58,413 nucleotides of DNA from Magnetococcales bacterium. Its GTDB lineage: Bacteria; Pseudomonadota; Magnetococcia; Magnetococcales; JADGCL01. Position 1 is the stretch's first letter; every line of letters begins with the position of its first letter. The notes beneath the pieces are model-generated. The model made no database searches, was not told the DNA's origin, and saw only the letters and a program-made list of their open reading frames with translations. The stretch lies in assembly GCA_015229005.1 (NCBI GenBank), contig JADGCL010000010.1, forward strand, positions 1 through 58,413, read 5' to 3'. Position numbers and translations under genes: made by a program. Positions 45,368 to 53,415 of the stretch are shown piece by piece.

Positions 45368-45907
45368 GTGGACAAGTCATCCCTGGAAGCCCATGTGGAA
45401 CCGGAAAAGGTGAGGCAGTGGATCGCCGAGATCGGCTCGGACACTTCGGCGGCGGTGCCCATTCTTCAGGCCATCCAGGGCGAGTACGGCTACCTGCCCA
45501 GGGAGGCGATGGACCTGGTGGTCGCCAATACCGAGATCAACGCCAGCCAGCTTTACGGGGTGGCGACCTTCTATGCCCAGTTCCGCCTCAACCCGGTCGG
45601 GCGGCACCTGATCAAGATTTGCCATGGCACGGCTTGTCACGTCCAGGGGGCCGATCGGTTGAATACGTCGCTGCGTCACATCCTGGGGATCGATGACCCC
45701 GAGCGGGACACGGCCATCAACGGCAGCTACACTATGGAGAATGTCGCCTGCATCGGCTGCTGCAGCCTGGCCCCGGTGATGGTGGTCGACGGAGAGACCT
45801 TTCCCAATCTCAAGGGCGCGGACGCACAGCGGGCATTGCGCAACCATGCCAGGGTTCACAACGAAATTCTTCCCGGTCAACAGTCGGATGAGGAGGCCCG
45901 GGCATGA
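45368..45907 (+). CDS. NuoE/HoxE-like [2Fe-2S] subunit of an NADH-linked oxidoreductase
   Basis: A GTG at 45368 starts a 179-aa thioredoxin-like [2Fe-2S] protein. The four cluster cysteines are in KICHGTACHVQGA and NVACIGCCSLAPVMVVD. The N-terminal helical bundle (VPILQAIQGEYGYLPREAMD) is normal for the family. It pairs with the next NuoF-like protein (4-base overlap) to make an NADH-oxidising diaphorase module. No other complex I genes are nearby, so this is a soluble enzyme rather than complex I. Confidence 0.92.
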   Translation: MDKSSLEAHVEPEKVRQWIAEIGSDTSAAVPILQAIQGEYGYLPREAMDLVVANTEINASQLYGVATFYAQFRLNPVGRHLIKICHGTACHVQGADRLNTSLRHILGIDDPERDTAINGSYTMENVACIGCCSLAPVMVVDGETFPNLKGADAQRALRNHARVHNEILPGQQSDEEARA

Positions 45908-47685
45908 GCGATCAAGGGATGTTGATCACCATCGGCGAGGGGACCTGCGGCATCGCCGCCGGCGCCAAGGAAGTGGCCAAGCTCCTCGGGGAGCGGTTTC
46001 CCCAGGCCACGTTCCGCTATGTCGGCTGTCTGGGCATGTGCCATCAGGAGCCGATGGTGGAGATCCGCAACGGCGACGGCAAGGGCTATCTCTACGGCAA
46101 CGTCGACCGCAAGAATCTCACCAAGATCGTCCGCTTCCACCGGGGCGAGGGGCCACTGCCGGAGAAGAATTTCATCTGCGGCAGCGATGACCCGGATACC
46201 GAGAAGGGGAGTTTCCTCACCCGGCAGACGCGGATCGCCCTGCGCAATGTCGGGCAGTTGAATCCGACCTCCTTCGAGCAGTTCCGGGCCCGGGGCGGCT
46301 ATGCGGCCATCGAGAAGGTGCTGCGTGGGGGGATGTCCCCGGAGGATGTGATCCAGGAGGTCAAGATCGCCAATATCCGGGGGCGGGGCGGCGCCGGGTT
46401 TCCGACGGCGGTGAAGTGGGGGTTTGCCCGCGGGGCGCCGGGCTACCCGAAGTATCTGGTCTGCAACGGCGACGAGGGCGACCCGGGCGCCTTCATGGAT
46501 CGGTCGCTCCTGGAGGGGGATCCCCACACGGTGCTGGAGGGGATGCTGATCGCCGCCTTTGCCATCGGCGCCTCCAAGGGCTATGCCTACATTCGCGCCG
46601 AGTACCCGCTGGCGGTCGACTATTTCGGTCGGGCGATCCGCGATGCTCGGGAAGCGGGTTTCGTCGGTGAGAACATACTGGGTTCGGGGTTCTCCTTCGA
46701 TCTCAAGATCAAGGAGGGGGCCGGGGCCTTCGTCTGCGGCGAGGAGACGGCGCTCCTGGCCTCGATCGAGGGGCAGAGGGGAATGCCGCGGATCCGTCCG
46801 CCATTTCCTGCCATCCAGGGGGTCTTCGGCAAGCCGACGATCATCAACAATGTCGAGACGCTGGCCAACATCCCCTGGATCATCAACAACGGCGGCGCCG
46901 CTTATGCCGCCATCGGCACCGAGAAGAGCAAGGGGACCAAGGTGTTCGCTCTTGCCGGGGCGATCCGCCGGGGTGGTCTGGTCGAGGTGCCGATGGGGAT
47001 GACCATCCGCCAGGTCCTGGAGGATGTCGGGGGTGGTTCCGCTTCTTCGAGGCCCCTCAAGGCGGTGCAGTTGGGGGGGCCGAGCGGCGGCTGCATCCCC
47101 GAGTCGCTTTTCGACACCATCATCGATTACGAGGCGATCAACGCCACCGGCGCCATCATGGGTTCCGGCGGCATGGTGGTGATGGACACCAAGTCGTGCA
47201 TGGTCGATCTGGCCCGCTACTTCCTGGAGTTTACCCAGATCGAGTCCTGCGGCAAATGCACCTTCTGCCGTATCGGCACCACCCGCATGAAGGAGATCCT
47301 CACCAAGATCTGCGACGGCAAGGGGACGATGGAGGACATCGCCACCCTGGAGGAACTGGCGCCGCAGATCAAGAATGCGAGCCTCTGCGGACTGGGACAG
47401 ACCGCCCCCAATCCGGTGTTGACCACCCTCAAGTATTTTCGCGACGAGTATGTGGCCCACGTCAAGGAGCATCGGTGTCCCGGCGGGGTCTGCAAGGAAC
47501 TCATCACCCACACGATCATCAACAAGGAGTGCTCGGGCTGCTCCATCTGTGAGCGCCAATGTCCGGTCAATGCCATCACCGGCAAGGTCAAGGAGCCGGA
47601 GAGCTGGCGCATCGACCCGGTTGTCTGCATCAACTGCGGGATGTGCGTCGAGGTGTGCAAACCGGAAGCGATCCTCGTCCAATAG
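45904..47685 (+). CDS. NuoF/HydB-like NADH-binding flavoprotein with N- and C-terminal ferredoxin domains
   Basis: A 593-aa flavoprotein. Residues 1-90 are a thioredoxin-like [2Fe-2S] domain (VGCLGMCHQEPMVEI). The NADH/FMN core has GRGGAGFPTAVKWGFAR and NGDEGDPGAFMDRSLLEGDP, then GAFVCGEETALLASIEG. A [4Fe-4S] site follows in ESCGKCTFCRIG...CGLGQ. The C-terminus is a 2[4Fe-4S] ferredoxin (CSGCSICERQCPVNAI, CINCGMCVEVCKPEAI). This is the make-up of HydB/NuoF subunits of bifurcating hydrogenases and Nfn-like enzymes. A five-hairpin element starts right after the stop codon. Confidence 0.93.
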   Translation: MSDQGMLITIGEGTCGIAAGAKEVAKLLGERFPQATFRYVGCLGMCHQEPMVEIRNGDGKGYLYGNVDRKNLTKIVRFHRGEGPLPEKNFICGSDDPDTEKGSFLTRQTRIALRNVGQLNPTSFEQFRARGGYAAIEKVLRGGMSPEDVIQEVKIANIRGRGGAGFPTAVKWGFARGAPGYPKYLVCNGDEGDPGAFMDRSLLEGDPHTVLEGMLIAAFAIGASKGYAYIRAEYPLAVDYFGRAIRDAREAGFVGENILGSGFSFDLKIKEGAGAFVCGEETALLASIEGQRGMPRIRPPFPAIQGVFGKPTIINNVETLANIPWIINNGGAAYAAIGTEKSKGTKVFALAGAIRRGGLVEVPMGMTIRQVLEDVGGGSASSRPLKAVQLGGPSGGCIPESLFDTIIDYEAINATGAIMGSGGMVVMDTKSCMVDLARYFLEFTQIESCGKCTFCRIGTTRMKEILTKICDGKGTMEDIATLEELAPQIKNASLCGLGQTAPNPVLTTLKYFRDEYVAHVKEHRCPGGVCKELITHTIINKECSGCSICERQCPVNAITGKVKEPESWRIDPVVCINCGMCVEVCKPEAILVQ

Positions 47686-47686
47686 C

Positions 47687-47832
47687 AGCCCGTTGATAAA
47701 CGGGCTGCGCCGGCCAGGGATGGCCGGCCAAATTCAACGGGACGGTGTAACCCGTTGAATTTGTGAGGGAAGGCAAAACTGCGTTTTGCCTTCCCGGGTT
47801 GAAAAAGTCCATGGATGGACTTTTTCAACAGT
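47687..47832. repeat. Five-hairpin MITE-like element, copy 2 (inverse orientation)
   Basis: The same five hairpins as at 20811-20956 but reversed: AGCCCGTT hairpin at 47687-47706 directly after the TAG stop, then the GCCGGCCA, AAATTCAACGGG, GGGAAGGC and GTTGAAAAAGTCCA hairpins. Loops differ and some are compensated (for example gataaa/tatc), so pairing is kept. It lies inside an operon, between nuoF-like and fusion genes. Confidence 0.85.
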
Positions 47833-47890
47833 CTGACAACTTCGAGGCAGCGTTCACGAACCCGAGGGAATCCCTCCTCTGCGAGGAAAG

Positions 47891-50860
47891 ATGATGAGCG
47901 AAACCATTACCGTGACCCTGAACGGCAAGACCCTGGAGGCCAAGCCGGGCCTGACCATTCGCGATCTGGCGAAGTCCCAGGGGGTGACGATACCGACCTT
48001 CTGTCATGACGATCGCCTGAAGCCATTCGCCTCCTGCTTTCTCTGCGTGGTGCAGGTGGCGAATGCCCGCACTCTGCTGCCGGCCTGTTCGACCCGGATC
48101 GCCCCGGGAATGGTGATCGAGACCGACAGCGAGACGGTCACCCACAGCCGCAAGGTGGCGCTGGATCTTCTCCTGAGCGATCACGCCGGTGACTGCATCG
48201 CCCCCTGCGAGGCGACCTGTCCGGCCAATATCGACATTCAGGGCTATATCGCCCACATCGCCAACGGCAATTTTGCGGCGGCGGTGCGTTTGATCAAGGA
48301 GCGGAATCCGCTGCCGGTGGTCTGTGGCCGGATCTGCCCGCACCCGTGCGAGTCGCAGTGCCGGCGGGGGCTGGTCGACGAGGCGGTGGCGATCAATCCC
48401 CTGAAGCGTTTTGCCGCCGATTACGAGCTCTCCAACGGTCCCTTCGTGCCGACGCCCGGGGCGGAGACGGGCAAGAGGGTCGCCATTGTCGGCGGCGGGC
48501 CGGCGGGGCTGTCGGCGGCCTATTATCTGCGGCTCATGGGGCACGCGGTCGAGATCTTCGAGGCGCTGCCGCACCTGGGGGGGATGGCGCGCTACGGCAT
48601 CCCCCGCTTCCGTCTCCCGTGGGACAGGATGGATCGTGAGATCCAGGTGATTCTCGACCTGGGAGTCACGGTCCATCACCATCAGCGTCTGGGGCGGGAT
48701 TTCACCATCGCCGATCTCAAGGCGCGCGGGTTCGGGGCGGTGTTGCTGGCGATCGGGGCCCACAAGGCCAAGCCGATGCGGGTGGAGAACGAGGATGTGC
48801 CGGGGGTGATGGGGGGGGTCGATTTCCTGCGCAAGGTGGTCCTCGGTGAGACGGTCGAGGTGGGCAATCGGGTGGCGGTTCTGGGTGGTGGTGATACCGC
48901 CATGGACTGTGCCCGGGTGGCGCGGCGCCTCGGGGCGAGTGTGACTCTCCTCTACCGGCGTTCGCAGGCGGAGATGCCGGCGTTGCCGATGGAGCAGGAG
49001 GAGACCCACGAGGAGGGGGTGGAGATTCGTTACCTCACGGCGCCCTCCAAGGTTTTGGTCCGGGATGGTCGGGCCTATGCCCTGGAGGTGATCACGATGG
49101 AGTTGGGGGAACCGGACGAGTCCGGCAGGCGCCGCCCTGTTCCCATGGTCGACAGTGAGGAGGTGTTGGAGTTCGATCTCATCATTCCCGCCATTGGCCA
49201 GGATCCGGACATGGATTGTGTCGCCGGGGATCCGGCGAAACCGGAGACGACCCGCTGGCGGACCTTCGTCTACGACGAGAAGACGATGGTCACGAGCCAG
49301 GAGGGGGTTTTCGCCGCCGGTGACTGCGCCTTTGGTCCCGATATTTTGATTCGGGCGGTGGGCGAGGGGAGGCGGGCGGCGCTGGCGATCGATCTCTACC
49401 TCAAGGGGGCCGAGGTCCGGCTGACCAAGCCGTATGCCATCTCCCGGGGGCGTTTGCAGGATCTGGAGATGGCCGATTATTCTCCCCGCTTCGTCCACAA
49501 GAAACGGGCGACGGAGAGCACCTATCCGCCGGAGCGGCGTCTGACCGCCGATGACGGTTGGGCGGTGATCAACGTCGGGCTGAACGAGATTCAGGCCATG
49601 GCCGAGGCCACCCGTTGCATCGAGTGCGGTTGCAGTGCCCGTTTCGATTGCGAACTCAGGCGCTATTCGACCGAGTATGGGGCGAACGAGGCGCGGTTGG
49701 CCGGGGCCAGGCGCAAGTACGAGGAGGACAAGCGGCATCCGCTGATCCGGATCGAGGCCGACAAGTGCATCACCTGCGCCAGTTGCGTCCGGGTCTGTTC
49801 CGAGATCCGCGGGGTCAATGCCCTGACCTTCATCAATCGTGGTTTCGGCACCCGGATCGGACCCAACTTCGGCGACTCGCTGCAACATACGGGTTGCGAT
49901 GCCTGCGGGATGTGTACGGATCTTTGTCCCACCGGTACCCTGACTCCCAATACGGGCAAGGAGTGCGGTCCCTGGAAGTGGGAGACGACGGTGACCACCT
50001 GCACTGCCTGCGACCGGGGTTGCGGGCTTTCGGTGAAGAGCGCCGAGGGGCGCGTGGTCAAGGTGCAGAGCGTCGATTCCGATCCGGTCAATGGGGCGTT
50101 GATCTGTGCCGAGGGGCGTTTTTCGCACCAGCTCATTCAGGGGGTTTCGGGGATCGTTTCCGCCGATTCTCCGGTTGGGCCGGCCGTCGCCCAGGCGCAG
50201 AAGCTGTTGGCCACCGGCGGCAACGTCACTGTGATCGTCTCGCCGAAGCTTACGGTTGAAGAGCTGTATGCGGCTGCCCGCCTGGCGCGGGCGCGGAATG
50301 CCCGCTTCCACTATCCGGCGGCGGAGATCGGGGCCCCGGGTCTTCCCGGATCCAAGATTGTCAACGAGGCGAATGTGGCCTTGTTGGACAGGCTGGGCGC
50401 CTCCCCTTGGGGCCGGATCGGCGAAGGGGTCATGATCCTGGTTGGCGTGGCCCCCAATTCGGTCAGGACCGGTACTGCCAAGGTCATCTCCATTGGCTCG
50501 GTCTTCATTCGCTCGGGCTCCACGGTGAATGTCCGGACCGTTCACCCGCTCCTGAGCGAAGGCTCTTTCCTCAATCGCGACGGCAACCTGGGGCTTCTTC
50601 GCGCCCCATTGGGGGATCCGGGCGAGCGCGCCTGCCACCGGGTTCTGGCGGCATTGGCGGGGGAGGCGTCGTTGGCGGACTTGGCGACCCTCCGCCGTGA
50701 ACTGGCGGTCGAAATTCCGGAGATGGGGGTGTTGAATTCTCTCAATGGGGCCCGCCTGGTCGCCACGGAGCTGCCGGTGCGTCTTGCCGGGGTGATGCCC
50801 GATGGCCGGGAACAGGCCTTTGCCAATCAGATGGTGCGGATCGGTCTTTCGTGGGCGTGA
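47891..50860 (+). CDS. Multidomain Fe-S flavoprotein: ferredoxin, GltD-like and molybdopterin-type domains
   Basis: A 989-aa protein. Residues 1-78 are a NuoG-type [2Fe-2S] ferredoxin (FCHDDRLKPFASCFLCVVQV); 95-180 hold GltD-type Fe-S cysteines (DCIAPCEATCPANIDIQGYI, CGRICPHPCESQCRRG). The FAD/NAD(P)H part has AIVGGGPAGLSAAYYL (~197) and AVLGGGDTAMDCARVARRLG (~330). Then a 2[4Fe-4S] ferredoxin (CITCASCVRVCSEIRG, CDACGMCTDLCPTG, 625-680) and a Fe4S4 molybdopterin-type domain (CTACDRGCGLSV, ~700) with a shortened, probably cofactor-free end. With the NuoE/NuoF-like subunits this resembles three-subunit Stn/Nfn-like transhydrogenases that couple NADH, NADPH and ferredoxin. The acceptor is inferred. 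Confidence 0.85.
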   Translation: MMSETITVTLNGKTLEAKPGLTIRDLAKSQGVTIPTFCHDDRLKPFASCFLCVVQVANARTLLPACSTRIAPGMVIETDSETVTHSRKVALDLLLSDHAGDCIAPCEATCPANIDIQGYIAHIANGNFAAAVRLIKERNPLPVVCGRICPHPCESQCRRGLVDEAVAINPLKRFAADYELSNGPFVPTPGAETGKRVAIVGGGPAGLSAAYYLRLMGHAVEIFEALPHLGGMARYGIPRFRLPWDRMDREIQVILDLGVTVHHHQRLGRDFTIADLKARGFGAVLLAIGAHKAKPMRVENEDVPGVMGGVDFLRKVVLGETVEVGNRVAVLGGGDTAMDCARVARRLGASVTLLYRRSQAEMPALPMEQEETHEEGVEIRYLTAPSKVLVRDGRAYALEVITMELGEPDESGRRRPVPMVDSEEVLEFDLIIPAIGQDPDMDCVAGDPAKPETTRWRTFVYDEKTMVTSQEGVFAAGDCAFGPDILIRAVGEGRRAALAIDLYLKGAEVRLTKPYAISRGRLQDLEMADYSPRFVHKKRATESTYPPERRLTADDGWAVINVGLNEIQAMAEATRCIECGCSARFDCELRRYSTEYGANEARLAGARRKYEEDKRHPLIRIEADKCITCASCVRVCSEIRGVNALTFINRGFGTRIGPNFGDSLQHTGCDACGMCTDLCPTGTLTPNTGKECGPWKWETTVTTCTACDRGCGLSVKSAEGRVVKVQSVDSDPVNGALICAEGRFSHQLIQGVSGIVSADSPVGPAVAQAQKLLATGGNVTVIVSPKLTVEELYAAARLARARNARFHYPAAEIGAPGLPGSKIVNEANVALLDRLGASPWGRIGEGVMILVGVAPNSVRTGTAKVISIGSVFIRSGSTVNVRTVHPLLSEGSFLNRDGNLGLLRAPLGDPGERACHRVLAALAGEASLADLATLRRELAVEIPEMGVLNSLNGARLVATELPVRLAGVMPDGREQAFANQMVRIGLSWA

Positions 50861-50937
50861 TGCCGGTTCGAGGAGTTGACCAGTGGGTTTCACCGGCATT
50901 TTCGGGTCGGTGAGGCCCGGGAAGGGGATGGGAAGGG

Positions 50938-51396
50938 ATGGCCATGAACAGTTTCGAGGAAGTGATCCAGCACGCCATGGACCACGAAGAGAAGGAGGCC
51001 CAATTCTATCGTGAATTGGCCGGGCGGGCGGAGAGTGCGGACGTGCGCGAGGCAATGATGGCGCATGCGCGGGAGGAGGAGGAGCATCGCCGCCATCTGG
51101 AAAAGATCATGGCGAACCACCGGCTTCCGAGCGGCAAACGGCGCTACCCTGACCCGGACCTCAAGATTTCCGACTATGCGGTGGTGTCGACCTCTGCCTC
51201 GGGGCCTTTGAGCTACGAGGAGGCGCTTTTGATGGCGGCCAAGAAGGAGAAGATGGCCGAGCGCCTTTACCGGGATCTTGCCCGCAAGGCGACCGATCCG
51301 GAGCTTCGGAAGGTTTTCGAGTTCCTGGCCGACCAGGAGTCGAGCCACGGCAAGCGCTTGGAACAGCAGTACGATGACACCCTGAAGGAGGGGTAA
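50938..51396 (+). CDS. Ferritin-like / rubrerythrin-family di-iron protein
   Basis: A 152-aa four-helix protein with repeated Glu-rich iron motifs: VIQHAMDHEEKEAQFYRELA, AHAREEEEHRRHLEKIM, ALLMAAKKEKMAERLYRDLA and EFLADQESSHGKRLEQQY, giving the ExxE and ExxH ligands of ferritin-like domains. There is no rubredoxin domain. It probably detoxifies peroxide or stores iron. The ATG at 50938 follows GGGAAGGG; the second ATG at 50944 is as good. It is 77 bp after the flavoprotein fusion and may be part of its operon. Confidence 0.85.
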   Translation: MAMNSFEEVIQHAMDHEEKEAQFYRELAGRAESADVREAMMAHAREEEEHRRHLEKIMANHRLPSGKRRYPDPDLKISDYAVVSTSASGPLSYEEALLMAAKKEKMAERLYRDLARKATDPELRKVFEFLADQESSHGKRLEQQYDDTLKEG

Positions 51397-51405
51397 GGCC
51401 GGCGA

Positions 51406-51792
51406 CTACCAGAGGCGGCGGACCTTGAATTGGTCGAAGAGGGTCTCGTTGCTCACGAGGATCAGGTTTTCCGCCAACGACTGGGCGATCAGCATACGGT
51501 CGAACGGGTCGCGATGGCTGCTTTCCAGGAGTCCGGCCTGTTGGGCGTGGTCCAGGGTGATGGGCAGGTGGTCGAACTGCTGCGTCCGCAGGTGGAAGGC
51601 CAGGTTCTCGGCGAGTTCTCGGGCGTTGGGCAGTTTGCCGATCCGGGACTTGGTGGCGATCTCCCACGCTGAGGCGGCGCTGACGAGGACGGTGTTGTCC
51701 TCGTCAGCGATGGCGAGGCGTGCGGTCTCGGAGAGGCGCGGGTCACCGTAGAACCACCAGAGCAGGGCGTGGGTGTCGAGGAGGAGGGACAC
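51406..51792 (-). CDS. vapC: VapC-type PIN-domain toxin
   Basis: A 128-aa PIN protein of the Sll0205-like group: LLLDTHALLWWFYGDPRLSE, SAASAWEIATKSRIGKL, HRDPFDRMLIAQSLAENLIL and SNETLFDQF carry the acidic metal ligands. The start is 3 bases after the antitoxin stop, the standard antitoxin-toxin arrangement. It is expected to cleave RNA when free of its partner. Confidence 0.9.
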   Translation of the reverse strand: MSLLLDTHALLWWFYGDPRLSETARLAIADEDNTVLVSAASAWEIATKSRIGKLPNARELAENLAFHLRTQQFDHLPITLDHAQQAGLLESSHRDPFDRMLIAQSLAENLILVSNETLFDQFKVRRLW

Positions 51793-51795
51793 GGG

Positions 51796-52032
51796 TCACT
51801 CGCCGTTCCAGGCCTTCGATTCTTCTTCGGGCAGGGGGTCGAAGAAGCTGTCGTCGACCTGCCCCGAGGTCTTCAATGAACCGAAGACCCGTCCCTTGGG
51901 GGGTGGGGTGAGGGGCACGAGTCTGACCAGGGGTTTGTTGCCGCGAGCGATGACGACCTCTTCGCCGGAGATGGCCCGGTTGACCAGGCGGGAGAGGTGG
52001 GTTTTGGCGTCGTGGAGGTTGTAGTGGATCAC
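51796..52032 (-). CDS. Phd/YefM-family antitoxin
   Basis: A 78-aa antitoxin: MIHYNLHDAKTHLSRLVNRA, then SGEEVVIARGNKPLVRLVPL is the Phd DNA-binding domain, and the acidic tail (DDSFFDPLPEEESKAW) binds the toxin. Phd proteins repress their own promoter; a long palindrome is found about 100 bp upstream at 52131-52162. Confidence 0.9.
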   Translation of the reverse strand: MIHYNLHDAKTHLSRLVNRAISGEEVVIARGNKPLVRLVPLTPPPKGRVFGSLKTSGQVDDSFFDPLPEEESKAWNGE

Positions 52033-52130
52033 GGTCGAATGCCTCGATTGGGACGGGGGTGGTCCGGCTTGGTCGGGCTGATTCAGCCGACCTGGTCGAC
52101 CCGATTCGGCTGACCCGGTTGGCCCGATTC

Positions 52131-52162
52131 AGCCCAGTCGACCAGACTTGGTCGACTGGGCT
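52131..52162. promoter_or_regulatory. 14-bp perfect inverted repeat upstream of the Phd-VapC pair
   Basis: AGCCCAGTCGACCA (52131-52144) and TGGTCGACTGGGCT (52149-52162) are perfect complements around a GACT loop. The preceding 60 bp repeat related words (ctggtcgaccc, gattcggctgaccc, gattcagcc). It may be an antitoxin operator or a terminator-like hairpin; no T-run follows. Confidence 0.55.
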
Positions 52163-52190
52163 TAGTCTACACTGTTTTCGTTTGGGGAAC

Positions 52191-52359
52191 GGAGTTTTTT
52201 CCGCGCCCTGTTCGTCGCTTGTTTTGTTGTTAACGGTCCAGAATTTGCAATCGACCCGCCGTCACCTTTAGGGTGTCCTTCATTTGCGATGGGGAAGGCG
52301 GGGTTCCATGATCAGTTCCCGAAAGTGGTCGATCTCGCTGTTGTTGACGCTCGCCCTGG
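52191..52359. repeat. Direct repeat flanking the Hhe-like insertion, left copy
   Basis: Matches 58247 to the window end (58413). The upstream ~115 bp agree imperfectly with several substitutions, while the last 52 bases, from the ATG at 52308, are identical. It contains the leader and start of a lipoprotein gene. Confidence 0.85.
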
Positions 52360-52463
52360 CCGGGTGCGGTGGGGGGGAGAGCGGCAAGGGGGGGACGTCC
52401 GCTTCCGCCTCGACCAAGTCTACGACCGCAGGATATCCTCCTGCTCCACATCAGGGGCCTTGA
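52308..52463 (+). pseudogene. Lipoprotein gene cut short at the insertion junction
   Basis: The frame begins with a lipoprotein signal (MISSRKWSISLLLTLALAGC, lipobox LAGC) followed by a Gly/Ser/Thr linker, then stops after 51 aa at 52463. The last ~12 residues look like non-coding sequence, so the gene was probably cut near 52430-52440. An identical start recurs at 58362, where the gene may be complete. Confidence 0.65.
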
Positions 52464-52500
52464 GGCTGATTGAAAGGCCATTGTCAGTATCCCCTTTGGC

Positions 52501-52516
52501 AAAGCCGGGGGCTTTT
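52501..52516. terminator. Small hairpin with T-run downstream of the IS200-type remnant
   Basis: AAAGCC (52501-52506) pairs with GGCTTT (52510-52515), followed by TTGTGT on the plus strand. It could be the terminal hairpin of the decayed IS200-type element or a weak terminator. Confidence 0.35.
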
Positions 52517-52527
52517 GTGTGAGCCGC

Positions 52528-52955
52528 TCAAAGTGGCCATGTGTGGTCGCTAACACGACCACCTCTATTGGACCGCCTGAAGGGGGCTGGTCGGGTCATG
52601 AAGTTCAACCCTGGATGATCCTGTTGGTGATCCTCCGCCTCCTGATGGCGGATGGTGTTTCGAATCATATCCTCATCCAGTCCCACTGTTGAAACGTAGT
52701 CGCCGCGTGCCCAAAAGCTCTGCTCCGCAAAGTTCTTGTTCTGTTCATTGTTCTTTCGTGCTAAAGGAAACGCACTCTGACCAGCCAGTTGAAAAAGTCC
52801 CTTTCGACTTTCCTCGCGCTGCGCCAGAGTCCGAAACACTTCACCCAAACACGCCGCAACTCCGCGTACAAGGCCTTGCGGCGCCCCTTGGGACTAAACA
52901 CTAAATGGTATTTGCACTCCAGCCTGGAGTGGTTTAGTCTCTGAGCTTTGTCCAT
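52528..52955 (-). pseudogene. IS200-type Y1 transposase remnant (tnpA), frameshifted and deleted
   Basis: The first frame (52955 down to about 52850) reads HSRLECKYHLVFSPKGRRKA; the second continues LGEVFRTLAQREESR, then jumps to GQSAFPLARKNNEQ and SFWARGDYVSTVGLDEDMIR with IRHQEAEDHQQDH. The middle region that carries the HUH metal motif (normally DHVHM) is deleted and the frame shifts near 52855, so it cannot be active. It marks the left side of the accessory insertion. Confidence 0.85.
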
Positions 52956-53415
52956 CAGGAATACCCACCATCGTGTGTTTGGCTGTTCGCGGTGTTTGAG
53001 TTTCCTGGTTGACTCCCTAAAATATCAAACTTCTACTGTTACCCAGGCATGGCCTGGGGACAAATCCTTGGATTTATGTTCTTTCAAAGCACCGGAAAAG
53101 CCTGCGGCCACACCGGATAGTCCGTCAACAATGGGCAGAGTGCAGCTTGTTTTCGTGGAATTTTTGCCCTGGATTTGGGACCCACCTCACAGACCAATGT
53201 CGCCGATCGCCGCCTGACCGAGCGCGGATCCGGAGCATCGGAAGGGGTGGTTGGGAATGAGACCTTGTTGATTTCTCGGAAACGGCTTCTGTGCGATCAA
53301 CCACATCGTCCCGTTGGGGCTGCTAGCTATCCCTGGCCGGCGCAGCCCGGTTATCAACTGGCTGTTCAGGTTGTGCGCCTGACATGACAAGGATACTCCT
53401 GACCTTAGATGTTTA
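52956..53415. other. Intergenic region before the Hhe-like gene, with part of a hairpin element
   Basis: No gene was seen in this 460 bp. At about 53328-53372 the sequence tatccctggccggcgcagcc and ggttatcaactggctg is a decayed piece of the five-hairpin element (fourth and fifth stems). The promoter of the large gene must lie here but is not obvious. Confidence 0.5.

Noticed and set aside
47825-51055. A 1076-codon minus-strand open frame
   Set aside because: It is antisense to the multidomain flavoprotein, which has several cofactor motifs; the minus frame has none.
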